Assembly (NCBI GenBank): GCA_023414985.1
Contig: JAEZLY010000276.1
Span: 1-15,284, forward strand
Source of the DNA: Bacillota bacterium
Lineage (GTDB): Bacteria > Bacillota > Clostridia > Lachnospirales > Lachnospiraceae
Reading direction: 5' to 3'
Length of the DNA stretch: 15,284 nt
A model generated the notes under the pieces. The model saw nothing but the letters and a program-made list of their open reading frames with translations, did not search any database and was not told the DNA's origin. Each line of letters starts with the position of its first letter. The stretch's first letter is position 1. Both the position numbers and the translations under genes were made by a program. Shown piece after piece: positions 6,831-13,488 of this stretch.

Positions 6831-7859
6831 ATGAGTTTTAAATTCATGAAAGAAGTTATTTCACCGGAAGAACTGGTGAAAGCATATCCTATGCCTGCGA
6901 GAGATGTTCTCTGTAAAAAGGATAGAGACAAGCAGATCAAAGACGTGATTACCGGCGTATCCAATAAATTTTTGGTTATCATCGGGCCCTGCTCAGCGGA
7001 TAACGAGGATGCCGTCTGTGATTATATCTCACGTTTATCAAAAGTTCAGGATAAGGTAAAGGATAAGGTAATCCTGATCCCCCGTATCTATACAAATAAA
7101 CCACGAACCACAGGCGAGGGTTATAAGGGAATTGTTCATCAACCCGATCCCGAGAAAGAGCCCGATCTTCAGGAGGGCTTGATCGCGATGAGAAAGATGC
7201 ATCTTCGTGCCATTGCCGAAAGTGGTCTTACCTCTGCTGACGAGATGCTCTATCCTGAGAACTGGCCCTATGTCGAAGATATTCTCTCCTATGTCGCCGT
7301 TGGTGCACGTTCCGTTGAGGATCAGCAGCATCGGCTTACCATCAGCGGTATGGATGTTCCGGCAGGAATGAAGAATCCGACCAGCGGTGATTTTTCCGTT
7401 ATGCTGAACTCCGTGGTTGCAGCACAGGCAAGTCATACCTTCCTGTATCGTACCTGGGAAGTTCAGACCTCCGGTAATCCGTTGGCTCATACCATTCTTC
7501 GCGGTGCAGTCAATAAACATGGACAATCTTTGCCGAATTACCATTACGAGGATCTTAATCTGCTGGTATCCATGTACAACGAACGCGAACTTGTGAATCC
7601 TGCAATTATCGTAGACGCGAACCATGCGAACTCCAATAAGCAGTTTTTAGAGCAGATCAGAATTGTAAAGGAAGTGCTTCACAGCCGCAAATTATCTCAG
7701 GATATCGCAGGCATGGTAAAGGGTGTCATGATTGAGAGCTATATTGAAGGAGGAAGCCAGAAGGTACACGATCATATCTACGGAAAATCTATTACCGATC
7801 CCTGCCTTGGCTGGGAAGACTCCGAAAAATTAATCTATACCATAGCTGATAATATTTAA
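6831..7859 (+). CDS. aroG: 3-deoxy-7-phosphoheptulonate (DAHP) synthase, type I, AroG-like
   Basis: Condenses phosphoenolpyruvate and erythrose-4-phosphate to DAHP, the first step of the shikimate pathway to aromatic amino acids. The 342 residues match the E. coli AroG/AroF/AroH class along their length: IIGPCS (50-55) with metal ligand C54, KPRTT (90-94) and GARSVEDQQHR (158-168) at the substrate site, H265 in DANHANSNKQF, E302 in MIESYIEGGSQ and D323 in GKSITDPCLGWED. The N-terminal segment (1-45), which in this class mediates allosteric control, is present, so feedback inhibition by an aromatic amino acid is likely but its specificity is not readable. Many Bacillus-type Firmicutes use the other (beta) subtype. 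It stands alone, away from other aro genes, as a monocistronic or two-gene plus-strand unit with the GNAT gene. Confidence 0.95.
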   Translation: MSFKFMKEVISPEELVKAYPMPARDVLCKKDRDKQIKDVITGVSNKFLVIIGPCSADNEDAVCDYISRLSKVQDKVKDKVILIPRIYTNKPRTTGEGYKGIVHQPDPEKEPDLQEGLIAMRKMHLRAIAESGLTSADEMLYPENWPYVEDILSYVAVGARSVEDQQHRLTISGMDVPAGMKNPTSGDFSVMLNSVVAAQASHTFLYRTWEVQTSGNPLAHTILRGAVNKHGQSLPNYHYEDLNLLVSMYNERELVNPAIIVDANHANSNKQFLEQIRIVKEVLHSRKLSQDIAGMVKGVMIESYIEGGSQKVHDHIYGKSITDPCLGWEDSEKLIYTIADNI

Positions 7860-7952
7860 CCATGAATACCTATTCCGGTATGATCGATTAAGGAAGAATC
7901 GGAACACAAATCATTTATCAGGCGCAAAGACTGCGTAGGAACGGAGGTATTT

Positions 7953-8378
7953 ATGCCGACAGAATATGAATTTATATATCAGCTCTCCACTGATCATATA
8001 ACAGGTTTATTGGAACTGTTCAAGGATGCTCCATGGGCTATGGACAGAAAAGAGGACGACATTCGGGTAATGCTGGAAAATAGCTGGACCTGTGCAATTG
8101 CTGATAAAAGAAGCGGTAAGCTGATTGCTTTTAACAGAGTTCTCTCAGATCATGTATACCGCGCATTTATTTATGATGTGATCGTCGCTTCAGAATACAG
8201 AGGCCAGGGGTTGGGCCGTTTAATCCTTGAAAATACCATAAACAGCAGTAACTTTAAGGATGTAGAACGCCTTGAGCTTTATTGCAGGGATCATAACGTA
8301 GAATTTTATGAGAAGCTTGGCTTTGAAAAGCTGAAGGATATCACGAATCTGATGAGATATAAAAAGACCAATCATTAA
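7953..8378 (+). CDS. GNAT-family N-acetyltransferase
   Basis: A 141-residue single-domain acetyltransferase. The acetyl-CoA pyrophosphate loop is seen as RGQGLG (83-88) within a YDVIVASEYRGQGLGRLIL block (motif A). The C-terminal motif VEFYEKLGF (116-124) provides the Tyr (Y119) often used as general acid. The N-terminus is a typical variable alpha1-alpha2 acceptor region. Acceptor unknown: the family acetylates amines of antibiotics, metabolites and proteins. The ATG at 7953 has a strong GGAGGT site 5 bases upstream. It starts 93 bases after aroG on the same strand with no terminator between, only small 5-bp hairpins lacking a U-run, so co-transcription with aroG is likely. A functional link to aromatic synthesis is not established. 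Confidence 0.88.
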   Translation: MPTEYEFIYQLSTDHITGLLELFKDAPWAMDRKEDDIRVMLENSWTCAIADKRSGKLIAFNRVLSDHVYRAFIYDVIVASEYRGQGLGRLILENTINSSNFKDVERLELYCRDHNVEFYEKLGFEKLKDITNLMRYKKTNH

Positions 8379-8435
8379 AACCTAGGACTACTCAAAAATA
8401 AATATGTTCAATCAGCAAGAGCTGAGTTAATAATT

Positions 8436-8486
8436 AAGGTAAGGATTATCAGGCTTCTCATAGAAGCACTGATATCCTTACCTTTT
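8436..8486. terminator. Long shared terminator between convergent aroG-GNAT and xerD units
   Basis: AAGGTAAGGAT (8436-8446) pairs with ATCCTTACCTT (8474-8484). After a bulged T, ATCAG pairs with CTGAT, and GCTTCT pairs with AGAAGC around a CAT loop, giving about 22 base pairs with one bulge per arm. On the plus strand it ends CCTTTTATTC. On the minus strand it ends CCTTAATTATT, a poorer U-run. Placement between two 3' ends fits a bidirectional terminator. Confidence 0.85.
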
Positions 8487-8544
8487 ATTCATTATGATTT
8501 TACCATAGGTGCCTCGCAGATTAGAATTATGTTCCGGTTCCTGC

Positions 8545-9420
8545 TCAGGCTCTTGGATGAGAATTCATATAGACCTCTCTGCTGTTCTTAAAGGCATGGG
8601 TCAAATAAAGCTGCGTGGTGGTGATATCCGCATGCCCCAGGAATTCCTGTACGCTGCCTAAATCTGCACCGTTTTCCAGCAGATGCGCCGCAAAGGAATG
8701 TCGGATGGTATTGGGATTAATCTGTGTCATCCCGACAAGCTTAGCATAGGATTTCAAAATCTTCCAAAGTCCCTGCCTGGTCAGCTGATCTCCCGAGGAG
8801 TTTAAGAATAATATATCATTCTTCTTCTTATCGAAAGCCGTACTCCGAATATTCAGATAATCCTGCAATGCTGACTTTGCTGCTTTGCCGAAAGGAATGT
8901 TCCTCTCTCTCCGATCCCCACAGGTGATATATCTACCCGACAGATTAATATCGCTTACCTTCATGGTAATAAGCTCAGACACCTTGACACCGGTAGCATA
9001 CAGGAGCTCAAGTATTGCTCTGTCTCTGATACCTTTTTTGGTGGTCAGGTCAGGCTGTACCAGCAGCTGATCCACCAAGCCTGCTTCCAGGATCTGCGGA
9101 GATTTCTTCTGTACCTTCGGCGGACGGATCCGTTCAGAGGGATCTCCCGTTATGATACCATGCTTGATCAAATACAATAGAAATGCTTTCATTGCAGCGA
9201 TATTTCTTGATACGGATGCAGGAGACAATCCGTCCTTCTCCAAGGTCAATATATAAGAATTCAGATTGGTTTCACTGATTTTACTGACTGAACTGATATC
9301 CTGCTTGTTAAGAAAAAGCACCAGCTTCTTCAAATCATTCTGATATGCCTGCAGCGTATTTCTTGATGCATGCTTTACATCCTGTAAGTACGTAATGAAA
9401 TCACTGATATACTGTTCCAT
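8545..9420 (-). CDS. xerD: XerD-like tyrosine recombinase with altered catalytic residues
   Basis: XerD normally acts with XerC at dif to resolve chromosome dimers. The 291 residues have the SAM-like core-binding domain (about 1-100) and catalytic domain (about 105-291), align over the whole length with Bacillus XerD, and end in the typical SHPRA. Catalytic positions: Arg-I is K146 (YATGVKVSEL; usual YATGLRVSEL), the beta-hairpin Lys is absent because the GKGxKER loop is shortened to CGDRRER (167-173), and the first His is N237 (NPNTIRH; usual TPHTLRH). R240, H263 (LGHAD) and Y272 are kept; one residue is inserted after Y272 (LYLTH; usual IYTH). The codons AAG and AAT are unambiguous in the read. 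It may be a very weak or regulatory recombinase, or the lineage may tolerate these changes. Strong ribosome site (AAGGAGG); 34 bases after spoIIM, in the proC-nudix-spoIIM-xerD unit. Confidence 0.88.
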   Translation of the reverse strand: MEQYISDFITYLQDVKHASRNTLQAYQNDLKKLVLFLNKQDISSVSKISETNLNSYILTLEKDGLSPASVSRNIAAMKAFLLYLIKHGIITGDPSERIRPPKVQKKSPQILEAGLVDQLLVQPDLTTKKGIRDRAILELLYATGVKVSELITMKVSDINLSGRYITCGDRRERNIPFGKAAKSALQDYLNIRSTAFDKKKNDILFLNSSGDQLTRQGLWKILKSYAKLVGMTQINPNTIRHSFAAHLLENGADLGSVQEFLGHADITTTQLYLTHAFKNSREVYMNSHPRA

Positions 9421-9454
9421 CTCCTACCTCCTTCATTTCATCCTTATCTCGTTA

Positions 9455-10066
9455 TTATACAAATAAGGACAATGCTTTTTTCAAGAAATAAGCACCCGGA
9501 TATGCTTCCAAAAAGCTTGCGAATACCAGGGCTATCGCAAGGACCAGGATTGTGATCAGATTTGCTCTGATCGGCCTGAATAAGCTGCCAAGTGTTGTGT
9601 GCTCCGACTGATAAATCTCCCTGCACATAAAAAATCCTTTATACATGCTGATAATCGTAATCGGAAGATACAACAATCCGTGAGGGAAACAATATACCAA
9701 TACCAGTAATAATCCCTTCACTCCGTACTGCATTGTCACCGCTGAGATAAAAAAACCTGCAAAGAAACCTATGGAAGCTATTTTCAGTGCGATATATGGA
9801 ATTCCCAGAATAGTGACACATAACAGCCAGAACATGATAAAGTCATTTAAATTATTACCAAGAACATAGCGGAATAATCCCGGATAATTGATATCATTAT
9901 CCGCAATTTCTGCAAATACGCTGTTTTCATATTGCATCAGGCGTTCAGAGAAATTGGCGCGAAATACATTTGCACATAAAATACCAAGAAAAAGTCCGAA
10001 AATCAGTAGAAACACTGCGATCTGAACCACATTCAGACGATTAAGTTGTAATCTTAACTGCTTCAT
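9455..10066 (-). CDS. spoIIM: Stage II sporulation protein M
   Basis: SpoIIM is a polytopic membrane protein of the SpoIIDMP complex that remodels septal peptidoglycan during engulfment of the forespore. The 203 residues hold about five hydrophobic helices (near 13-34, 74-96, 98-113, 117-141, 168-187). Two family (DUF95) motifs are clear: FPHGLLYLP (127-135, usual PHGi.E.P) and EAYPGAYFLK (187-196). Length matches the usual 200-215. Its presence is the best evidence that the organism forms spores. The nudix gene ends 103 bases upstream; a mother-cell sigma-E promoter could lie in that gap, but I could not find a convincing pair. xerD follows after 34 bases, the same neighbourhood I recall from Bacillus (without fur). 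Confidence 0.93.
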   Translation of the reverse strand: MKQLRLQLNRLNVVQIAVFLLIFGLFLGILCANVFRANFSERLMQYENSVFAEIADNDINYPGLFRYVLGNNLNDFIMFWLLCVTILGIPYIALKIASIGFFAGFFISAVTMQYGVKGLLLVLVYCFPHGLLYLPITIISMYKGFFMCREIYQSEHTTLGSLFRPIRANLITILVLAIALVFASFLEAYPGAYFLKKALSLFV

Positions 10067-10169
10067 CTTTCAGCCTGCCCATCTTTATCCTATAATCCAT
10101 AGATATGACGTGGAATATAGAATAGAACAAGCTTTATATGAATTCCTGCTGATTTTGAAATTATTCCGT

Positions 10170-10703
10170 TTATAGTCCCATCTTTGCTTTATAAGCAAGG
10201 ATTGCTGCTACCGTCTTCGCATCCGGTATTTCATTGTTTAATATCATTCCTGTAAGCTCCTCCAGAGAATGACGTTCGATCGTGACAAATTCATCCTCGT
10301 CAAGATTCTGCTTCGTCGGTGTTACTCCGGTGGTATAATAGATACAGATCTTCTCATTACTAAAGGCAACCGTAGTATAGACATCAATCAGATGATGTAC
10401 TTCACCGGCCCGATAGCCCGTTTCCTCTTCACATTCCCGGATAGCACAGGTCAAGCTATCCTCCCCGGGATTCAGTCCTCCTGCAGGAATTTCCAGCGTA
10501 TAGCTGTCTACTGCATTTCGATATTGGCGAACCATCAATATTTTTCCTTCCTGATCCACCGGAACCATAGCAGAAGCTCCTTTATGATTAATAAAATCAA
10601 AGGTAGTCTGCTTAGCTCCATTGATTTCTATCGTATCCTTATAAAAATCAATAATTCTTCCTTCGTGTACCAAATCTCTTTTCAATCGTTTGTATGGAAT
10701 CAT
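10170..10703 (-). CDS. nudF: Nudix hydrolase, ADP-ribose pyrophosphatase type
   Basis: Hydrolyses nucleoside diphosphate-linked compounds, typically ADP-ribose to AMP and ribose-5-phosphate. Counted from ATG 10703 (177 residues) the Nudix box GGLNPGEDSLTCAIRECEEETGY is at 75-97 with the metal-binding REcEEE helix. LEIPAG before the box and the later DEDEF and DAKTVAAI segments match Bacillus NudF. The frame extends to ATG 10727 (185 residues), but no ribosome site precedes it, while GAGGT lies 6 bases before 10703. It begins 34 bases after the proC stop and is thus likely co-transcribed with proC. Synteny with spoIIM and xerD supports the nudF name; substrate is inferred from family. Confidence 0.88.
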   Translation of the reverse strand: MIPYKRLKRDLVHEGRIIDFYKDTIEINGAKQTTFDFINHKGASAMVPVDQEGKILMVRQYRNAVDSYTLEIPAGGLNPGEDSLTCAIRECEEETGYRAGEVHHLIDVYTTVAFSNEKICIYYTTGVTPTKQNLDEDEFVTIERHSLEELTGMILNNEIPDAKTVAAILAYKAKMGL

Positions 10704-10737
10704 TCTTCTACCTCTTATCCCTGTCATTCTATTTTCT

Positions 10738-11544
10738 TTATTTCTTCAGACTTAAGGCTACTGCCTTCTCGTAGCAGGCATCGCTTGCCTTCATGATCGC
10801 ATTACGCATTCCGTACTCTTCCAACGCTTTGACTGCTGCGATTGTCGTTCCTCCCGGAGAGCATACATTATCCTTTAATCGGCCGGGATGTTCTCCTGTC
10901 TCAAGTATCATAGCGGCTGCACCAAGTACCGTCTGGGCTGCAAGCGTATATGCCTTATCCCTCGGTATTCCATAGCTTACCACGCTGTCAGCCAGTGCTT
11001 CTATGAACATATATACATAGGCCGGAGAGCTGCCGTTTGCACAAACCACAGCATTCATCAGCTTTTCATCAAAAATCTCATATCTGCCGAAGGAAGAAAA
11101 GAAACGGTCAATCACCTGCTTCTCATCGTCGCTGAATTCCTCCTGGGAGAAAGAGATGCCCGTCATCCCCTTTTCCACCATTGCCGGAGTATTTGGCATA
11201 GCTCTGACAATCCTTGTCTGGGCCGTCAAACCTTCGCGGATCGTCTCGATGGTGATACCCGCAGCGATGGAAATGATAATCTGTTCCTTCGTAACTATTT
11301 CTTTGATCTCCTTCAGAACTGACGGAAAGAACTGCGGTTTCACAGCAAGGACCAGATATCTGCATTGACGTACTACCGACAGATTATCCTGAACAAATGC
11401 GGCGCCTGTCTCCTTATTTACATATTGACAACGTTCCACTGAGGCATCCGTATATACTACTTCCTCTGCGCCAAACGTCTTGATTGCAGCCTTAATGAGC
11501 GGAAAACCCATATTACCAGCTCCGATAAATCCAAAAAGTGCCAT
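10738..11544 (-). CDS. proC: Pyrroline-5-carboxylate reductase
   Basis: Reduces 1-pyrroline-5-carboxylate to L-proline with NAD(P)H, the last step of proline synthesis. From ATG 11544 the protein has 268 residues, the usual size. The Rossmann dinucleotide motif GFIGAGNMG (5-13) begins right after the start; LAVKPQ ends near 71, MPNTPA is at 116-121, and the C-terminal dimer and substrate domain shows GSSPAYVYMFIEALAD and CSPGGTT (about 228-234). The frame extends six codons upstream to ATG 11562, but GAGGG lies 7 bases before 11544 and no site precedes 11562. First gene of the minus-strand proC-nudix-spoIIM-xerD cluster. Confidence 0.95.
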   Translation of the reverse strand: MALFGFIGAGNMGFPLIKAAIKTFGAEEVVYTDASVERCQYVNKETGAAFVQDNLSVVRQCRYLVLAVKPQFFPSVLKEIKEIVTKEQIIISIAAGITIETIREGLTAQTRIVRAMPNTPAMVEKGMTGISFSQEEFSDDEKQVIDRFFSSFGRYEIFDEKLMNAVVCANGSSPAYVYMFIEALADSVVSYGIPRDKAYTLAAQTVLGAAAMILETGEHPGRLKDNVCSPGGTTIAAVKALEEYGMRNAIMKASDACYEKAVALSLKK

Positions 11545-11595
11545 GGTATGTCCCTCTTTCATAAAAATTTACATAATGTTAGTTTTATCCATTCT

Positions 11596-11624
11596 ATCAT
11601 AATTATCATAAGATATCCAGAAAA
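11596..11624 (-). promoter_or_regulatory. Weak candidate promoter for the proC cluster
   Basis: On the minus strand TATGAT (11596-11601) has TTTTCT (11619-11624) 17 bases upstream. The -10 fits five of six positions; the -35 is poor. It would give a leader of about 45 bases. A second TATGAT lies 9 bases further upstream. Confidence 0.3.
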
Positions 11625-11705
11625 GATTATGGTAAGCAACTCAAGTCAATAATCCTTTTCTAACGCTACTGGTTTTACTCCCTTTAGGATAAGGTCTTCT
11701 AAGCT

Positions 11706-11776
11706 AAAAAACTGCTACATCTCTTCTAATGCTCGGGAAGGCTTCTTCCGGGAAACATCAAAAGTGATATAGCAGT
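11706..11776 (-). terminator. Terminator of the aminotransferase gene
   Basis: Eight bases past the stop, ACTGCTA (minus strand, 11776-11770) pairs with TAGCAGT (11717-11711), extended inward by ATC/GAT after one mismatch. The long loop carries an inner GGAAG/CTTCC hairpin. The outer stem runs directly into a six-base T-run (11711-11706 read on the minus strand). Confidence 0.75.
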
Positions 11777-11784
11777 CCTTATGG

Positions 11785-12981
11785 TTAAACTAATTTATCT
11801 GTTAATGCTTCTATTCTGTCCAGACCTTTCTTGATCTGTTCCATTGATATCGCATAGGACAGTCTGATATGATCAGCGAAGCCGAAATCTCCGCATGGGA
11901 TGACGGCAACATTGTAATCCTCGATCAAAATCTTTGCCAGTTTATCGACATCTCCTACCTTTTCACCGTTATAGGCCTTTTCAAGTATTTGGCTGACATC
12001 CACGAACATATAGAAAGCACCCTGCGGCTTTAACGCTGAGATTAACTTGATATCGCAAATTCTGTCGTACATGTAATCTCTTCTCTTCTTAAACTCCGCA
12101 TGCATCTTATGAACAGAGTCCTGCGGTCCGATCAGTGCTTCATATGCGGCCTTTTGTGCAATGGAGTTCGGGTTAGAGGTCTGATGACTCTGTACACTTC
12201 CCATCAGCTTGGCAATCTCCTTAGAGGAACCGGTAAAACCGATTCGCCAGCCGGTCATGGAATAGCTTTTTGCTACACCGCTGCAGGTGATGGTACGCTT
12301 ATAGATCTCTTCGTTGAAGGAAGCAATGCTGACTGCTTCACCCTCATAGATCAGATGTTCATACATCTCATCCGATACTACATAGAAATCTTTTCTGACA
12401 GCGATCTCGGCTATCGCCTCCAGCTCTTCTCTGGTATATATCATACCGGAGGGATTGCTCGGTGAATTTAAAATCAAGGCCTTGGTCTTATCGGTGCAGG
12501 CTGCTTCTATCTGAGCAGCAGTTACTTTATAGTTGTTGGATTTCTCTCCTCTGACAAATACCGGTACACCATCCGCAAGCTTCACAATCTCAGGATAGCT
12601 CAGCCAGTAAGGAGTAAGAATAATCACTTCGTCTCCCGGATTACAGATTGCTTCAAATATATTGGTTAAGGAGTGCTTTCCGCCATTGCTTACTACAATC
12701 TGGCTGGGTTCGTAATTAACGTGGTTAAAGCTTGCGAATTTATCGCATACTGTCTTACGAAGCTCCAGAGTTCCTTCTGCAGGAGTATATTTGGTAAAGC
12801 CGTCATGAATGGCTTTAATTGCAGCATCACAGATGTTATCCGGAGTATTGAAATCCGGTTCCCCTGCTCCAAAACCTACTACGTCAATCCCCTTACTCAT
12901 CAATTCCTTGGCTTTCGCTGTGATTGCCAGGGTGGAGGAAGGTTTTACTGCCTGTGCTTTTTTAGATAATGATAATGACAT
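11785..12981 (-). CDS. Class I/II PLP aminotransferase, aspartate aminotransferase-like
   Basis: Transfers an amino group between aspartate (or a similar amino acid) and 2-oxoglutarate. Counted from the upstream GTG at 12990, the fold-type I markers are GFGAGEPDFNTP (39-50), YTPAEG (68-73), LNSPSNPSG (174-182), SDEMYEHLIY (206-215), the PLP-binding K241 in SGVAKSYSMTGWRIGF, and the carboxylate-binding Arg in HIRLSYAIS near the C-terminus. It best fits the Bacillus AspB subgroup (VKPSSTLAITAKAKEL at the N-terminus). ATG 12981 gives 398 residues and matches homologue N-termini; GTG 12990 (401) is only 3 bases from the AAAGGA site, while the ATG is about 11 from it, so the start is slightly uncertain. 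It has its own promoter and terminator. Exact substrate not readable. Confidence 0.92.
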   Translation of the reverse strand: MSLSLSKKAQAVKPSSTLAITAKAKELMSKGIDVVGFGAGEPDFNTPDNICDAAIKAIHDGFTKYTPAEGTLELRKTVCDKFASFNHVNYEPSQIVVSNGGKHSLTNIFEAICNPGDEVIILTPYWLSYPEIVKLADGVPVFVRGEKSNNYKVTAAQIEAACTDKTKALILNSPSNPSGMIYTREELEAIAEIAVRKDFYVVSDEMYEHLIYEGEAVSIASFNEEIYKRTITCSGVAKSYSMTGWRIGFTGSSKEIAKLMGSVQSHQTSNPNSIAQKAAYEALIGPQDSVHKMHAEFKKRRDYMYDRICDIKLISALKPQGAFYMFVDVSQILEKAYNGEKVGDVDKLAKILIEDYNVAVIPCGDFGFADHIRLSYAISMEQIKKGLDRIEALTDKLV

Positions 12982-13036
12982 ATTCTGCACCGTCCTTTAT
13001 TCATCGTTCTCATTGCTTCCATTTGAAATCTATCCC

Positions 13037-13065
13037 ATTGTAATATATAAGTTTTCAGATTGCAA
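13037..13065 (-). promoter_or_regulatory. Sigma-A promoter of the aminotransferase gene
   Basis: On the minus strand TTGCAA (13060-13065), 17-base spacer, TACAAT (13037-13042). Predicted start near 13030 gives a leader of about 50 bases carrying AAAGGA. No attenuator structure is visible in the leader. Confidence 0.75.
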
Positions 13066-13395
13066 CATAAATTTCACAAAAAATGAAAAAAGTATTCTCA
13101 GTGGCTTTCATATGTCCGTATAAGGGAGACTTTTAGTGCATTTTGTGCATTTTGAAATGCTCTTCTGCATATTTATGTATATTTTACCTATATTCTCCCT
13201 TTTTCACTCTTTTTTATGCTTTCTTTTGTAATGAATACCGCCACCTAAACTTTAATTAATTAATTTCATACCTATGAATTCTTAATTATATTATTGTATG
13301 TCAATTTTCTAATAGTGTTTCTTACTTCGACTGCTTGCTATGATCAGTAATATAGACTTGTCAGCATATATAGCTTTAATGTCCATCCTAAAAGA

Positions 13396-13469
13396 TGCGC
13401 AAAGATACAGTTCCTGTAATTGATTCGTAATTCCTTTCTTACTATTACAGGGTTCTGCATGATTGCGCA
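13396..13469 (-). terminator. Long nested inverted repeat, probable pdxA terminator
   Basis: CCTGTAAT (13413-13420) and ATTACAGG (13444-13451) pair perfectly, and TGCGCA (13396-13401 and 13464-13469) closes the outside at nearly equal distance. Overall the two arms, about 26 bases each, match at about 20 positions around a 23-base loop. Read on the minus strand the stem ends TGCGCATCTTTTAG, so a short U-run follows. It lies 20 bases past the pdxA stop. Confidence 0.6.
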
Positions 13470-13488
13470 GTTTATAGCATCTATTCTT

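Larger units (their letters stand above)
12991..13488. other. 498-base AT-rich intergenic region between aminotransferase and pdxA
   Basis: Apart from the aminotransferase promoter (13037-13065) and the pdxA stem-loop (13396-13469), no gene is supported. All frames are short and lack ribosome sites. The middle holds a tandem pair of TGCATTTTG (13137-13145, 13146-13154) and the 12-base palindrome TTAATTAATTAA (13252-13263). The plus strand is T-rich from about 13130 to 13240. A small RNA is possible but nothing recognisable was seen. Confidence 0.6.

Noticed and set aside
7038..7625. Minus-strand open frame (195 codons) inside aroG
   Set aside because: Antisense shadow of a well-supported enzyme; translation resembles no family and lacks a ribosome site.
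10067..10169. Sigma-E promoter for spoIIM
   Set aside because: A GTCATATC-like -35 exists on the minus strand, but no matching CATACA-type -10 follows at 13-15 bases.
13340..13423. 27-codon plus-strand frame in the aminotransferase-pdxA gap
   Set aside because: No ribosome site and overlaps the stem-loop arm; chance frame.
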